Counted from the stretch's first letter, positions 1 to 8,697 are shown. The stretch is 64,000 nucleotides of DNA from an uncultured Chlorobiaceae bacterium (GCA_903928225.1 CAIYPU010000055.1:17064-81063); one strand, 5' to 3'. The notes: a model not told the origin generated them from the sequence alone. Program-made: numbers and translations.

Positions 1-2
1 AC

Positions 3-245
3 AAGACACGCGTGCTGATGAGCATCGCCGTAGATGGCGAGCTTACGGTAAAAGAAGAACAGATGTTTCTTCTCCATCTCTCTGAATGCGAGATGTGCAG
101 GCTTGAGTATGAAGAAGCGAAAAAAACAAAAATGATCATCAGGAACAAGATTGTCAGATTCAATGCACCCGCATCCCTTGTGACCATGATCATGCAACTG
201 TCGGATGTTGAAGCAAAAAAAACCGAAGACACCCTTTCACTGTGA
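3..245 (+). CDS. Zinc-finger (zf-HC2-like) anti-sigma-type protein, 5' end cut off by the window
   Basis: The reading frame is open to the left edge, so the true start lies outside the window; the first in-frame GTG is at 12. The visible residues contain a VDGEL segment followed by HLSECEMC, which is the H-x3-C-x2-C pattern of the zf-HC2 zinc-binding domain of anti-sigma factors, normally at the N-terminus of the protein. About 40 further residues follow with no membrane segment, so it would be a short soluble member. Members of this family usually sit next to an ECF sigma factor gene, but that gene would be outside this window. The family call rests on the short Cys/His motif only. Confidence 0.55.
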   Translation, partial: KTRVLMSIAVDGELTVKEEQMFLLHLSECEMCRLEYEEAKKTKMIIRNKIVRFNAPASLVTMIMQLSDVEAKKTEDTLSL

Positions 246-391
246 GTCAATCAGTTTCCGCACCGCTGCTGCCCGACAATAATACCGTTTACAGGTTTGA
301 ATTGTATGAATAAATAGTTATATAGCCACCTGAAAACATTTTTGTTGTTTTATCAAAAGGTAGGAATTTCCGGGGTTGCCAACGGTTTGTT

Positions 392-781
392 ATGAACAAG
401 ACCATTACCATAACCGACGAGGAAGTCAGAAAACTGAATCTCAACACGCCGGATGAAATGCTTGAAGCTGTCTCCAACCGCTTCAAACTTCTGTCCGAAC
501 CGATGAGGCTGAAGATTCTCCGCGTCCTTTGCGAAAAGGAACATACCGTCCAGGAAATCGTTCGGGAAGTCAAAGCCAGCCAGGCGAATATTTCGAAACA
601 CCTAGCCCTCATGCATGACAACGGCATTGTCAACCGCCGCAAGGAAGGATTGAAATGCTACTACCGAATTGCAGACGAAAGCATCGTGTGCGCATTCTAC
701 CTTATATCCAAAAGTGTCGTTGAAAATCTTCAGGACAGGCTCAGCTGGATACAGAAAATAAATTCAAGCATTTCAGCCTGA
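392..781 (+). CDS. ArsR-family winged-helix transcriptional regulator
   Basis: 129 residues. After an N-terminal extension of about 28 residues comes a typical ArsR winged helix: [24 protein letters not shown], then the recognition helix with [18 protein letters not shown] and a wing with [12 protein letters not shown]. The family binds operator DNA as a dimer and is usually released by metal ions or other signals. The classical alpha-3 metal site (ELCVCDL) is absent: the equivalent stretch has a single Cys in VLCEKE, so this is not an obvious arsenite sensor. No transporter or resistance gene lies beside it. The target is therefore unknown; it may only regulate itself. Confidence 0.85.
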   Translation: MNKTITITDEEVRKLNLNTPDEMLEAVSNRFKLLSEPMRLKILRVLCEKEHTVQEIVREVKASQANISKHLALMHDNGIVNRRKEGLKCYYRIADESIVCAFYLISKSVVENLQDRLSWIQKINSSISA

Positions 782-981
782 AACGCTCCGATCCTTCCTC
801 TTCCGGTTTTCCACCATACCGCAAGCATCCCTCACTGTAACCAGCCACCAGCAATCAGTCTGTTTTGTTTCTCCGGCATCAGAGAATAATAATCCGGTTT
901 TGTCGGGATGCCATTCCTGGTTTCCTTTATCCGGTTGCTGCCACACAAGGACCGTGAAGAGTAAATCCATGAATATCTATC

Positions 982-1290
982 GGGGGCTGGGGAGTGGGGA
1001 ATGGGTGCTGAGGACTGGGTGCTGAGGACTGGGTGCTGAGGACTGAGGGAGGGAACTGGAAAGTGGAGAGTGGGTAATGGGGAGTGGGTAAGAAAAAAAT
1101 GCTTAGTCCTGAGCACTTAGCACTCAGCACTGAAAAAAGGACTGAGGACTGGAGAGTAGAAAGTGGAAAGTGGGTGCTGGGTAATGGGTGCTGGGTAATG
1201 GGTGCTGGGTAATGGGTACTGGGTAATGGGTACTGGGTAATGGGTAATGGGTAATGGGTACTGGGTGCTGGGTGCTGGGTAATGGGGTGT
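982..1290 (+). repeat. G-rich heptamer tandem array (GGGTRMT units)
   Basis: A degenerate tandem array whose basic unit is 7 nt: GGGTGCT, GGGTAAT, GGGTACT and GAGGACT alternate. Near 1003-1044 a 14-nt composite of GGGTGCT plus GAGGACT repeats three times. From about 1170 to 1290 GGGTGCT/GGGTACT/GGGTAAT run almost without interruption, with a less regular stretch between. GGG tracts recur every 7 nt with 4-nt spacers, which fits the canonical G-quadruplex pattern on the plus strand. The array lies between arsR and hsp20 and disrupts no recognisable gene. The long frames on the minus strand here are an artefact of the 7-nt period lacking stops. Confidence 0.85.
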
Positions 1291-1300
1291 GGGATATACC

Positions 1301-1393
1301 GAGCCCCGTAGGGGCGGAATATCGGTAGCCAGGGGTGCCAGCCCCTGGATGGAGGATCACAATATAATACGGGTTTCAGCTCCGCAGGAGCTG
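1301..1393. other. Three-hairpin element (possible structured repeat)
   Basis: Three perfect short inverted repeats follow one another: GCCCC (1303-1307) with GGGGC (1311-1315); CCAGGGG (1329-1335) with CCCCTGG (1342-1348); CAGCTCC (1377-1383) with GGAGCTG (1387-1393). Tight loops of 3, 6 and 3 nt suggest RNA or single-strand DNA hairpins. The segment sits directly after the heptamer array and before the 78-bp duplicated segment. It resembles GC-clamped hairpin repeats scattered through many bacterial genomes, but the family cannot be named from sequence alone. Confidence 0.5.
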
Positions 1394-1403
1394 CATGGCA
1401 GGA

Positions 1404-1608
1404 AGTGCTGAGGACCGGGAAGTGAGATTTTGTCCCTGTTGTCGCCGCAGTCCTTTTAGTCTCTTTGCAGTATGCCTGGGTTCTGGGTGCCGGGGAAAGT
1501 GGGATGTCAGGCAGGAAGTGCTGAGGGCTGAGTGCTGAGGACCGGGAAGTGAGATTTTGTCCCTGTTGTCGCCGCAGTCCTTTTAGTCTCTTTGCAGTAT
1601 GCCTGGGT
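1404..1608 (+). repeat. Direct repeat of 78 bp (two copies)
   Basis: The segment 1404-1481 recurs as 1531-1608 without a difference that I can see, offset by 127 bp. The 49 bp between the copies begin with GGG-tract sequence and end in GGCAGGAAGTGCTGAGG, which also precedes the first copy, so the duplicated block is really longer with a few changes. This looks like a recent local duplication inside the repeat-filled intergenic region. Confidence 0.85.
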
Positions 1609-1896
1609 ACTGGGATGAAAGTGCCGTGTAGTTTACATTCTTGTTTATTACTTAACTCCAACGATTAAAGCATTCCGAGCAAAGCGAACAATCGATAACG
1701 TATTGTTTGACAGAAAAACGGATCCTTCACTCCTCGATGCTTCGTTCAGGATGACAGAATAAATCCCGCAGTCATTTACTACCCGCTAAATGCCGAAGCA
1801 AAAACAACGTTTCGCTCCTGTAGGTACCATCATGCATTCCTTTCAACATTTCCTTCCGGCTCAACTCTGCCATTATTACCGAATAATGACAAATTA
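1609..1896. other. Intergenic stretch without a gene
   Basis: No coding frame with database-like character was seen. Around 1723-1760 lies a phrase of the type CTTCGTTCAGGATGACAGA, which looks like a fragment of an interspersed repeat. The remainder is moderately AT-rich and leads into the regulatory region of hsp20. Confidence 0.4.
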
Positions 1897-1980
1897 GTCA
1901 CACTTTCAGCATATCTGTCAGTATTAATGTCACACTCAGGGACAAAAAAACGCATCAAATCGATTGGCACGTTTTTTGTG
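1897..1980 (+). promoter_or_regulatory. Sigma-54-like promoter with paired upstream sites in front of hsp20
   Basis: TTGGCACG at 1964-1971, then four Ts, then TTGT at 1976-1979 matches the -24/-12 consensus TTGGCACG-N4-TTGC with one mismatch in the -12 element; GG and GT are exactly 10 nt apart. Upstream, GTCACACT occurs at 1897-1904 and again at 1929-1936, 32 bp apart (about three helical turns); the first copy overlaps the palindrome TGAC-N6-GTCA (1887-1900). This is the usual layout of enhancer sites for a sigma-54 activator. Predicted transcription start is near 1990, giving a leader of about 65 nt before hsp20. Confidence 0.5.
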
Positions 1981-2055
1981 GTTTTACAGACAGTGAATTT
2001 GAAAGACCTGAAAAACTGGAATCACACTAAATTTTATCGACGAAGGAGAAAAACC

Positions 2056-2454
2056 ATGCTTGTGAAATTATCGAAAGACCCACTCAAACTGTTCGATGAT
2101 ATCTGGTCCGGAGCCCAGATGCCTGCCGCCCCGGCGTTCAAGGTCGATATTTCGGAAGACGAGAAGGCATTCCATATCGATGCGGAACTTCCGGGCTTGT
2201 CCAAAGAGAACATCGCGCTTAACATCGAGGAGGACATGCTGACCATCAGGGCGGAAAGGAAACAGGAATCGGAAGAGTCGAGGAAGAATTACCACCGCAT
2301 AGAAAGGACGTACGGCAGTTTTTCGCGCAGTTTCAATCTCGGGGAAATGATCGATCAGGAACATATCACCGCGGATTATGACAACGGGATCCTTCATGTG
2401 AGCCTGCCGAAAGCTGTGCCGGTGAAAAAGACGAAAGAAATAGCCATCAGCTGA
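2056..2454 (+). CDS. Small heat-shock protein, Hsp20/alpha-crystallin family
   Basis: 132 residues. The frame is open from 1927, but the ATG at 2056 is chosen because AAGGAG (2043-2048) lies 7 nt before it and the family fold starts there. The alpha-crystallin domain spans most of the protein: [23 protein letters not shown], then the dimerising beta strands, [14 protein letters not shown], and near the C-terminus GILHVSLPK, the hallmark G-x-L-x-[VIL]-x-[VIL]-P motif. Members hold unfolding proteins in a refoldable state for the DnaK system. dnaK lies 72 bp downstream on the same strand, which supports co-expression. The sigma-54-like promoter upstream would be an unusual way to control it. 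Confidence 0.93.
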   Translation: MLVKLSKDPLKLFDDIWSGAQMPAAPAFKVDISEDEKAFHIDAELPGLSKENIALNIEEDMLTIRAERKQESEESRKNYHRIERTYGSFSRSFNLGEMIDQEHITADYDNGILHVSLPKAVPVKKTKEIAIS

Positions 2455-2463
2455 ACTGATACG

Positions 2464-2495
2464 GTCCGGGTCCGTAAACAATCTCGGGCCCGGAC
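2464..2495 (+). other. Hairpin between hsp20 and dnaK
   Basis: GTCCGGGTCCG (2464-2474) pairs with CGGGCCCGGAC (2485-2495), an 11-bp stem with one G-T pair and a 10-nt loop. No T tract follows, so it is not a clear terminator; it may set relative mRNA stability of hsp20 and dnaK. Confidence 0.45.
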
Positions 2496-2526
2496 AACAA
2501 CAACATTTTAAACAAGGAATTGCATT

Positions 2527-4440
2527 ATGGGTAAAATTATCGGTATCGACCTCGGCACGACTAACTCCTGCGTGTCGGTAATGCAGGGAACGCAACCGAC
2601 GGTCATAGAAAACTCCGAGGGCAACCGTACGACACCCTCCATCGTTGCCTTCACCAAAACGGGTGACCGGCTTGTCGGCCAGGCAGCGAAAAGGCAGGCA
2701 ATCACCAATCCGAAAAACACGATCTTTTCCATCAAGCGCTTCATGGGGAGAAAGTTCGATGAGGTGCCGAACGAGAAAAAAATCGCCCCCTATGACGTCG
2801 TCAATGAAAACGGCGAGGCAAGGGTAAAAATAAACGACAAGGTATACTCCCCTCAGGAAATTTCGGCGATGGTGCTTCAGAAAATGAAACAGACAGCCGA
2901 AGACTTCCTCGGTGAAAAAGTGACCGAGGCTGTCATTACGGTCCCGGCCTACTTCAACGACGCCCAGAGGCAGGCCACGAAAGATGCCGGACGGATCGCA
3001 GGGCTCGAGGTGAAGAGGATCATCAACGAGCCGACCGCTGCAGCACTCGCCTACGGACTCGACAAGAAAACGGAGAACGAGAAGGTGGCAGTTTTCGACC
3101 TCGGTGGAGGAACCTTCGATATTTCCATCCTGGAGCTTGGCGACGGCGTTTTCGAAGTCAAGTCTACCGACGGCGATACGCACCTCGGCGGTGACGATTT
3201 CGACCAGAAAATCATCGATTATCTTGCAGATGAATTCAAAAAACAGGAAAGCATCGACCTCCGAAAGGACCCTATCGCACTGCAGCGCCTGAAAGAAGCT
3301 GCCGAAAAAGCGAAAATAGAGCTCTCATCGAGGACCGACACGGAAATCAACCTTCCGTTCATCACAGCGACACAGGAAGGCCCTAAACATCTCGTCGTGA
3401 ACCTTACCCGCGCCAAATTCGAGGCAATTTCGTCCGATCTTTTCGAAAAGCTTCTCGACCCGTGCCATCGTGCAGTCAAGAATTCAAAAATCGATCTGAA
3501 AGAGATTGACGAAGTTGTGCTGGTCGGCGGTTCAACCCGCATTCCGAAAGTCCAGGCTCTGGTCAAGGAGTTCTTCGGCAGGGAGCCAAACAAGAGCGTG
3601 AACCCGGACGAGGTCGTGGCAATCGGCGCAGCCATCCAGGGCGGCGTGCTGAAGGGTGACGTTACCGACGTTCTCCTGCTCGACGTCACTCCTCTTTCGC
3701 TTGGTATCGAAACCCTTGGCGGCGTCATGACGAAACTTATCGACGCCAACACCACCATTCCGACCAGGAAACAGGAAGTGTTCTCAACGGCTGCAGACAA
3801 CCAGACCTCCGTGGAAGTACACGTCCTTCAGGGTGAACGTCCTATGGCAAACGACAACAAGACACTCGGCCGCTTCCATCTGGGCGACATTCCGCCTGCA
3901 CCGAGGGGCATGCCACAGATCGAGGTCACATTCGACATCGATTCCAACGGCATCCTGAGCGTTTCGGCCAAGGACAAGGCTACCGGTAAAGAGCAGAGTA
4001 TCAAAATCGAATCGAGCAGCAAGCTCAGCGACACCGAAGTCGAAAAGATGAAGCAGGACGCGAAGATGCACGCCGCGGAGGACCAGAAGAAGAAAGAAGA
4101 TATCGAAACCAGGAACACGGCCGACTCGCTTATTTTCAGCACCGAAAAACAGCTGAAGGAGCTTGGAGATAAAATTCCGTCCGACAGGAAAGTCTCTCTC
4201 GAAGGCGCTCTTGAAAAGCTCAAGGAGGCTTACAAGAACGGTACGATCGAATCCATCAGGGATGCCATGGAGCAGCTCAACAAGGAGTGGAACGAAATCG
4301 CATCGAACCTTTACCAGTCTCAGGGGGCTGGAGCTCCGCAGGGAGGAGAAGGCGCACCGTCAGGCGGGAGCACATCCCGCGGTAACGACGGCGAAGTGCA
4401 GAATGCCGAGTACGAGGTTATCGACGGCAATAACAAATAA
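2527..4440 (+). CDS. dnaK: Chaperone protein DnaK (Hsp70)
   Basis: 637 residues, the normal length. The N-terminal ATPase domain carries [13 protein letters not shown] (phosphate 1), the VTVPAYFND segment, [25 protein letters not shown] (phosphate 2) and [11 protein letters not shown]. The substrate-binding domain follows with the [14 protein letters not shown] linker region, and the helical lid ends in a Gly-rich tail and EYEVID. It is the ATP-driven cytosolic chaperone that works with DnaJ and GrpE, neither of which is adjacent here. Start ATG at 2527 is preceded by AAGGAA. It probably shares transcripts with hsp20 upstream and is followed by a terminator. Confidence 0.98.
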   Translation: MGKIIGIDLGTTNSCVSVMQGTQPTVIENSEGNRTTPSIVAFTKTGDRLVGQAAKRQAITNPKNTIFSIKRFMGRKFDEVPNEKKIAPYDVVNENGEARVKINDKVYSPQEISAMVLQKMKQTAEDFLGEKVTEAVITVPAYFNDAQRQATKDAGRIAGLEVKRIINEPTAAALAYGLDKKTENEKVAVFDLGGGTFDISILELGDGVFEVKSTDGDTHLGGDDFDQKIIDYLADEFKKQESIDLRKDPIALQRLKEAAEKAKIELSSRTDTEINLPFITATQEGPKHLVVNLTRAKFEAISSDLFEKLLDPCHRAVKNSKIDLKEIDEVVLVGGSTRIPKVQALVKEFFGREPNKSVNPDEVVAIGAAIQGGVLKGDVTDVLLLDVTPLSLGIETLGGVMTKLIDANTTIPTRKQEVFSTAADNQTSVEVHVLQGERPMANDNKTLGRFHLGDIPPAPRGMPQIEVTFDIDSNGILSVSAKDKATGKEQSIKIESSSKLSDTEVEKMKQDAKMHAAEDQKKKEDIETRNTADSLIFSTEKQLKELGDKIPSDRKVSLEGALEKLKEAYKNGTIESIRDAMEQLNKEWNEIASNLYQSQGAGAPQGGEGAPSGGSTSRGNDGEVQNAEYEVIDGNNK

Positions 4441-4465
4441 ATGCCGTTGAAAGAAAGAACAATGA

Positions 4466-4496
4466 CAAGGGGATTCGCATGAATCCCTTTGTTATT
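4466..4496 (+). terminator. Terminator after dnaK
   Basis: CAAGGGGATTC (4466-4476) pairs with GAATCCCTTTG (4481-4491) around a GCAT loop, followed by TTATTTC. Stable 11-bp stem with one G-T pair and a short T-rich tail. Confidence 0.7.
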
Positions 4497-4577
4497 TCTG
4501 CCTGTTTTGGTAACTTAAGTTTTATAAAGGCAGAACGCCCGTTTGTGTTATCATAGCAAATATTAACCCTGCAAACG

Positions 4578-5012
4578 ATGCAATCACAGCTCAGCCGTCC
4601 GGACACCGCACCGAACCAGGTCAGGAAAAGCACCGCCGGTCCCTGGTCAGGAAACGCCGTACACAAGGCGGAAAAATATTTCATCACGTCAGCAAAAAGG
4701 GACAACAGGGGAAACCTCGACTTCAGGATAAGCCCTGCTTCCGGGCGACGTTCTCTCCTGCCTACAAAATTGATGATTGACAAAATCATTTCCGGGGAAA
4801 TCGAGCTTTATGTCATGTCAACCCTGCCTGACATCGGCATCAACCTCTCACAGAAAATCCTCGACAACGAAAACCGTTATGTCATTGATTTCGATAACCG
4901 CGGCGTCAAGTGGACCATGCGGGACATTCCTGTTTTCTACGATTCTCTTCATCGCCAGCTCTCGGTTGAAATCGACCGGCGAACCTACACACTCGACGAG
5001 TTTTTCAAATAA
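4578..5012 (+). CDS. Hypothetical protein (soluble, 144 aa)
   Basis: I do not recognise a family. The product is 144 residues with no signal peptide or membrane segment. The first 55 or so residues are Ser/Arg-rich and may be disordered or partly upstream of the real start; the C-terminal half (from about residue 65) looks folded, with alternating hydrophobic strands and the phrases [25 protein letters not shown] and [10 protein letters not shown]. Later in-frame ATGs exist at 4770 and 4816, so the start is uncertain. It stands alone between the dnaK terminator and a bidirectional terminator. Confidence 0.6.
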   Translation: MQSQLSRPDTAPNQVRKSTAGPWSGNAVHKAEKYFITSAKRDNRGNLDFRISPASGRRSLLPTKLMIDKIISGEIELYVMSTLPDIGINLSQKILDNENRYVIDFDNRGVKWTMRDIPVFYDSLHRQLSVEIDRRTYTLDEFFK

Positions 5013-5068
5013 TCCTGTTTCCTTCCCCCGCTGAAAAATCACGGGTCAAGTCCGACAGCTGAAAATCA

Positions 5069-5107
5069 AAAGCCATGCAGCAATCATACTGATCACTGCA
5101 TGGCTTT
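5069..5107. terminator. Bidirectional terminator between converging genes
   Basis: AAAGCCATGCAG (5069-5080) and CTGCATGGCTTT (5096-5107) form a perfect 12-bp stem with a 15-nt loop; T-rich on the right and A-rich on the left, so it can serve both the plus-strand gene ending at 5012 and the tol-pal operon ending at 5164. Confidence 0.8.
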
Positions 5108-5163
5108 CATTTTACAATACATCAATACATTACAATACAAATAACAGGTGTGTTCCCCTCTTC

Positions 5164-5937
5164 TTACCTGAGTTTTTTCTGTGCAAGTACCGCTTCGGGG
5201 GACCTGGGATAGAGCTTGACAAGGTCCCTGAACCTGACCTGTGCATTCGACTGATCCCCGATAAGTTCGAAAGCGATTGCCTGTTTATAGAAGGCCGCCG
5301 GCCTCTTGCCGCTTTTGGGATATTTCTCAATGACCACCTGGTATTCGAGAATCGCTTTCTCGTATGCTTTTTCCCCGAAATAGCTCTCCCCGATGTTGAA
5401 CTGAGCATTCGATGCCAATTCCGATTTCGGGTATTTCTGCAACAGCAGACCGAAACTTTCCCGTGAGGCAGGATATTTCTTCTGGCCCAGTTTTTCGACA
5501 CCATCCTTTAACAGTGCTGAATCGCCGAGCGTCTCCTGGACAGGCTTCTTCAGGGTTTCCGCTGGTTTTGCGGCCTGCAGTGCCGGCGGTGCCGCCTGTT
5601 TTTCCGCAGAACCGAGAGCAAGGTACTGTTCTATTTTCTGGAGCCTTGAATCAAGCTCATCTGCCTTGTGTACCAGCAGGGAATCCTCGACACCAAGCCG
5701 GCCGAATATTTCGGCATTGCTGTGATTGATCTCTTCGATACGCCCCTGAAGACGCGCCACTTCATCGCGAAGCTGCTGCACATCCGAATAGGAACCGGCT
5801 GACTGCGATTTTACATGTTCAGTGTCTGTTTTCAGTTTCAGCACGTCTTCCTTGACACCGACCATATCTTCCTGTGAGGCACAGGCTGAGAGCACAAGAA
5901 AAGAGAGTATTAAATATGATCCGTACTTTTTGTGCAT
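5164..5937 (-). CDS. cpoB: Tol-Pal system protein CpoB/YbgF-like TPR lipoprotein
   Basis: 257 residues. The N-terminus is a lipoprotein signal with lipobox LSAC, so the mature protein is probably lipid-anchored rather than free in the periplasm as E. coli CpoB. Residues of about 25-120 form a coiled coil (VLKLKTDTEHVK, LQGRIEEINHS), the trimerisation segment of YbgF. The C-terminal 120 residues are tetratricopeptide-like units ending in YPKSE, YPKSG and YPRSP. CpoB couples the Tol machine to cell-wall synthesis during division in E. coli. It is the last gene of the tol-pal operon, directly after pal, as in proteobacteria. Confidence 0.88.
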   Translation of the reverse strand: MHKKYGSYLILSFLVLSACASQEDMVGVKEDVLKLKTDTEHVKSQSAGSYSDVQQLRDEVARLQGRIEEINHSNAEIFGRLGVEDSLLVHKADELDSRLQKIEQYLALGSAEKQAAPPALQAAKPAETLKKPVQETLGDSALLKDGVEKLGQKKYPASRESFGLLLQKYPKSELASNAQFNIGESYFGEKAYEKAILEYQVVIEKYPKSGKRPAAFYKQAIAFELIGDQSNAQVRFRDLVKLYPRSPEAVLAQKKLR

Positions 5938-6017
5938 GGCTTCAAGAGTTGATCATCGGTTCTATAAAGCAAGCTGCCGGCCCGTGGACCGGCAGCAGTG
6001 AAAACAACAGGTTTACC

Positions 6018-6512
6018 TTATTTGACGACGAAATGCGCACGCCTGTTTTTTGCCCAGGCTTCATCGTTTTCTCCGGATGCAAAAGGTCGTTCTTCTCCGT
6101 AAGAAACCGTTTCAAGACGGGAAGATGCAATTCCCAGCCTCACGAGGTACTCTTTCGCAGAGGCGCTGCGGCGCTCGCCAAGAGCTATATTATATTCGGA
6201 GGTTCCCCTGGAATCGCAATGGCCCTCGATAGTCGTGCCTTTCTGCGGGTTGCTCTCCAGCCATGATGCATTGTCCTTGAGCTGCTGCTGAGCCTCCACG
6301 CTGAGATCGGAGCTGTCAAATTCATAAAACACATCACCGAGAGGGCCCTGCTGCCACTGGTCAAAACCGTAGCCTGTCTTTAAAGCAGGTTGTTCCGTGG
6401 TTACCGGCTGCTGATTTGCAGCTTCATTCGATGCAGCATTGTTGCTTGATGAGCAACCGGCTGTCGCCATCAGGGCAAAAACCAATACACCGTATAATAC
6501 ATGCTTTTTCAT
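6018..6512 (-). CDS. pal: Peptidoglycan-associated lipoprotein Pal (copy closer to cpoB)
   Basis: 164 residues: signal peptide with lipobox ATAGC, a short Ser/Asn/Gln-rich linker, then an OmpA-like peptidoglycan-binding domain (about residues 60-164) with [33 protein letters not shown] and NRRAHFVVK. The Asp and Arg of the DSRG..LGERR region are the residues that bind meso-diaminopimelate in the family. The protein anchors the outer membrane to the wall and contacts TolB. A second pal gene lies 97 bp upstream; the two share most of the OmpA domain but have different linkers, so they are an old tandem duplication. A hairpin terminator separates them. Confidence 0.93.
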   Translation of the reverse strand: MKKHVLYGVLVFALMATAGCSSSNNAASNEAANQQPVTTEQPALKTGYGFDQWQQGPLGDVFYEFDSSDLSVEAQQQLKDNASWLESNPQKGTTIEGHCDSRGTSEYNIALGERRSASAKEYLVRLGIASSRLETVSYGEERPFASGENDEAWAKNRRAHFVVK

Positions 6513-6550
6513 GGGGTCTAAACGTTTTTTGTTTTTAATATCCCAGCCAT

Positions 6551-6584
6551 AAAAAAAGGGGCAAGCAACTGACTTGCCTGCCCC
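6551..6584 (-). terminator. Terminator between the two pal genes
   Basis: On the minus strand GGGGCAGGCAA pairs with TTGCTTGCCCC (plus positions 6574-6584 and 6558-6568; one mismatch, 5-nt loop), followed by seven Ts (plus A tract 6551-6557). It lies inside the operon, so it probably lowers transcription of the second pal and cpoB relative to the first. Confidence 0.75.
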
Positions 6585-6608
6585 TTATGTTTCTAAAGAA
6601 GCATCATG

Positions 6609-7064
6609 CTATTCGGAAACGAAGTGAGCCCTTCTGTTCTGTGCCCATGATTCTTCATCATGGCCGAGAGCGAATGGTTTTTCTTCGCCAAAGCTGACAG
6701 TTTTCATACGGCTTGCAGCAGCGCCGAGGTTCACCATGTAATCCCTTGCACTGTTTGCCCGGCGTTCGCCAAGAGCCATATTGTACTCATTGGTACCCCG
6801 TTCATCGCAATGGCCTTCGATAATGACTCCCTTGGCCGGGTTAGCCTGCATCCATTCGAAGTTTTTGTTGAGCTGGGCTACAGCGTCTGCACGAAGTTCG
6901 GACTTGTCGAAATCATAGAATACATCTCCGATCACGACCGGCGGCGGTGGCGGCGGCGGTGGCGGCGGCGGCGGCGGAACAACTTCCTTTTCGCAGCAGC
7001 ATGCTCCCAGAAAGAGCATCGATGGTATGAACAGACCTTTCAGCAAGGTTTTTGCGCTTCTCAT
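6609..7064 (-). CDS. pal: Peptidoglycan-associated lipoprotein Pal (copy next to tolB), polyproline linker
   Basis: 151 residues. Signal peptide with lipobox LGAC followed by CCEKEV, then an uninterrupted run of 13 prolines and [15 protein letters not shown], leading into the OmpA-like domain ([28 protein letters not shown]). The run of Pro could act as a stiff spacer between the lipid anchor and the wall-binding domain; in the other copy this is a flexible polar linker. Position directly after tolB matches the usual tolB-pal order, so this is likely the principal Pal. Two genes with nearly the same domain but different spacers may span different distances in the envelope; that is inference. 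Confidence 0.93.
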   Translation of the reverse strand: MRSAKTLLKGLFIPSMLFLGACCCEKEVVPPPPPPPPPPPPPVVIGDVFYDFDKSELRADAVAQLNKNFEWMQANPAKGVIIEGHCDERGTNEYNMALGERRANSARDYMVNLGAAASRMKTVSFGEEKPFALGHDEESWAQNRRAHFVSE

Positions 7065-7104
7065 TTTTCCCCCTTTTTAAGGTTTTTTCAAAAATAGAAA
7101 GTTA

Positions 7105-8421
7105 CTACTTCCGGAATAATGACCACGACGGTTGCATCTGTTCACCATCCATCTTCACCAGAGGCCTCTGATTTTCACCGGATGCGTTCATGACATATAG
7201 TTTCTTTTTTCCGTCCCTGTTCGATGTAAACACAATCATATCGCCATCAGGTGACCAGGAGGGAGACTCGTTTTCACGACACCTGCTCGTTAGTTTCACC
7301 AACCCTGTTCCATCGGCGTTAATAGTAAATATATTGATTTCCCCGCCATTTTCCCATGTTGTGTATGCAATTTTATCACCTGCAGGTGACCATGAGGGTT
7401 GCGTATTGTACCGTCCGCTGAAGGTAAGCCGTTTTACAGCTCCAGTTCCCAAGTCCTGAACAAATATCTGGGGAAGTCCGTTCCTTGAGGAAACAAACGC
7501 CATTTTGCCGCCGTCAGGCGAAAACGTGGGAGACAGGTCTATGCCCCTGCTTCTCGTAACCCTCTGGGCTATCGAACCGTCAGTCCTGACGAGATAGATT
7601 TCCTGATCGCCTTCGAAAGAAAGCGTCGTTGCCACTTCGGTGCTGTTCCGCCAGGCAGGGTCGATGCTGACGCCGTTTTTACCCGCAGGAACCGTTTGAC
7701 TGGTTGTCAGGTCCCTGATGTACAGGTTGGGCCTGCCCGATGTGAAATCTGTCCAGGATAGATAGCGACCGTCCGGGGAGAACACAGGGGTCAGCGAAAT
7801 GGATCTGGAAGAAGTCAGCTGCGCCACATTCTGTCCATCGAAATCACACTGGTAAATCTCTTTGGTGCCGGTGCGGGTGGAAACAAATGCGATTTTTGTG
7901 CCGAACACCGATTTTTTTCCGGTAAGCAACTGCACGAGGTCCGCACAGAACGCCAGGCCGACAGACCTGATCTGCTCTTCCCTTCCGGTATAGGTTTTCC
8001 TGAGAATCTGTTTCGATGAAAGTGTTTCGTATACCTCCATATCAAGGACGACTTCACCCGATTGCTTTGTAACTTTTCCTCCGGCATAGATTTCAGATCC
8101 GACGGAGTTCAACGCTCCGAAATTGAGGACGGGATTTTTCGGATTGGTCGTATCGACAATATTCAGTGGAGCCGGAAGAATATTGAAAAACCCGGTAAAG
8201 GCAAGGCCTTCATGAATGACCGAATCAAGGCTCTGGGCCCAGCCAGTCTCTCTTTTACCCTTTGCATCGGGCTGCCTGAGGACAATGGCGATCTTTGCCG
8301 AGCCCTCCTTCCGGATGGCAATATACTCCCCTGTCTCTTCAGCCGAAAGCCGCAAAGGCATGGAAAGCAGGAACAAAAAAATGATTAACGGCAGCTGCAC
8401 CGTGTTTATTGACGACCGCAT
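7105..8421 (-). CDS. tolB: Tol-Pal translocation protein TolB (periplasmic beta-propeller)
   Basis: 438 residues with an N-terminal signal peptide ending near LSAEE. The N-terminal alpha/beta domain (about 30-170) is followed by a six-bladed propeller built from repeats with the signature SPDG.. / W.. / LYIRDL, QIFVQDLGTG, NIFTINADG and KLYVMNASG, each preceded by blocks such as PTFSPDGGKMAFVSSR and PSWSPDGDMIVFTSNR. TolB shuttles between Pal and the inner-membrane TolA. It lies between tolA and pal on the same strand, separated from tolA by an AT-rich 276-bp gap. Confidence 0.96.
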   Translation of the reverse strand: MRSSINTVQLPLIIFLFLLSMPLRLSAEETGEYIAIRKEGSAKIAIVLRQPDAKGKRETGWAQSLDSVIHEGLAFTGFFNILPAPLNIVDTTNPKNPVLNFGALNSVGSEIYAGGKVTKQSGEVVLDMEVYETLSSKQILRKTYTGREEQIRSVGLAFCADLVQLLTGKKSVFGTKIAFVSTRTGTKEIYQCDFDGQNVAQLTSSRSISLTPVFSPDGRYLSWTDFTSGRPNLYIRDLTTSQTVPAGKNGVSIDPAWRNSTEVATTLSFEGDQEIYLVRTDGSIAQRVTRSRGIDLSPTFSPDGGKMAFVSSRNGLPQIFVQDLGTGAVKRLTFSGRYNTQPSWSPAGDKIAYTTWENGGEINIFTINADGTGLVKLTSRCRENESPSWSPDGDMIVFTSNRDGKKKLYVMNASGENQRPLVKMDGEQMQPSWSLFRK

Positions 8422-8461
8422 ATAATTAAAACCGTGACGCGTTAAAATAGGAGGTAAAGGA

Positions 8462-8581
8462 TTGGATACTTACAAAGGAAATGTAAAAAATACTGATGAA
8501 AAAAGATTGAGTTCTACAGATAATTATCAAGAACGACAGAATATTGATTGCAATGGGATTTATAAGTCAAATATAAGTTAA
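8462..8581 (+). CDS. Candidate small ORF (39 aa) in an AT-rich gap between tolA and tolB
   Basis: A TTG at 8462 is preceded by AGGAGG with a 7-nt gap and opens a 39-codon frame ending TAA at 8581. The peptide is very polar (Asn, Lys, Asp, Tyr, Ser; beginning DTYKGNVKN) with one Cys and no membrane segment. The whole gap 8422-8697 is far richer in A and T than the flanking tol genes. It runs opposite to the tol operon. The ribosome site and lack of stops argue for translation; the short length and lack of a family argue for caution. Confidence 0.35.
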   Translation: MDTYKGNVKNTDEKRLSSTDNYQERQNIDCNGIYKSNIS

Positions 8582-8697
8582 ACAAGAATATAACAAAAGC
8601 TGTAAGTGGTATTTGCACGCGTCATGCGCAGAAAAGCAGGGCAACAAAAAGATTGTCAGATCTTGAAGTTTGTATTATCGAAAAGGATTTCAGCCTG

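Noticed and set aside
927..1661. A 244-codon open frame on the minus strand rich in Pro, His, Thr and Ser
   Set aside because: It is produced by the 7-nt repeat array and the 78-bp duplication, which lack stops in several frames. No ribosome site and no protein-like composition.
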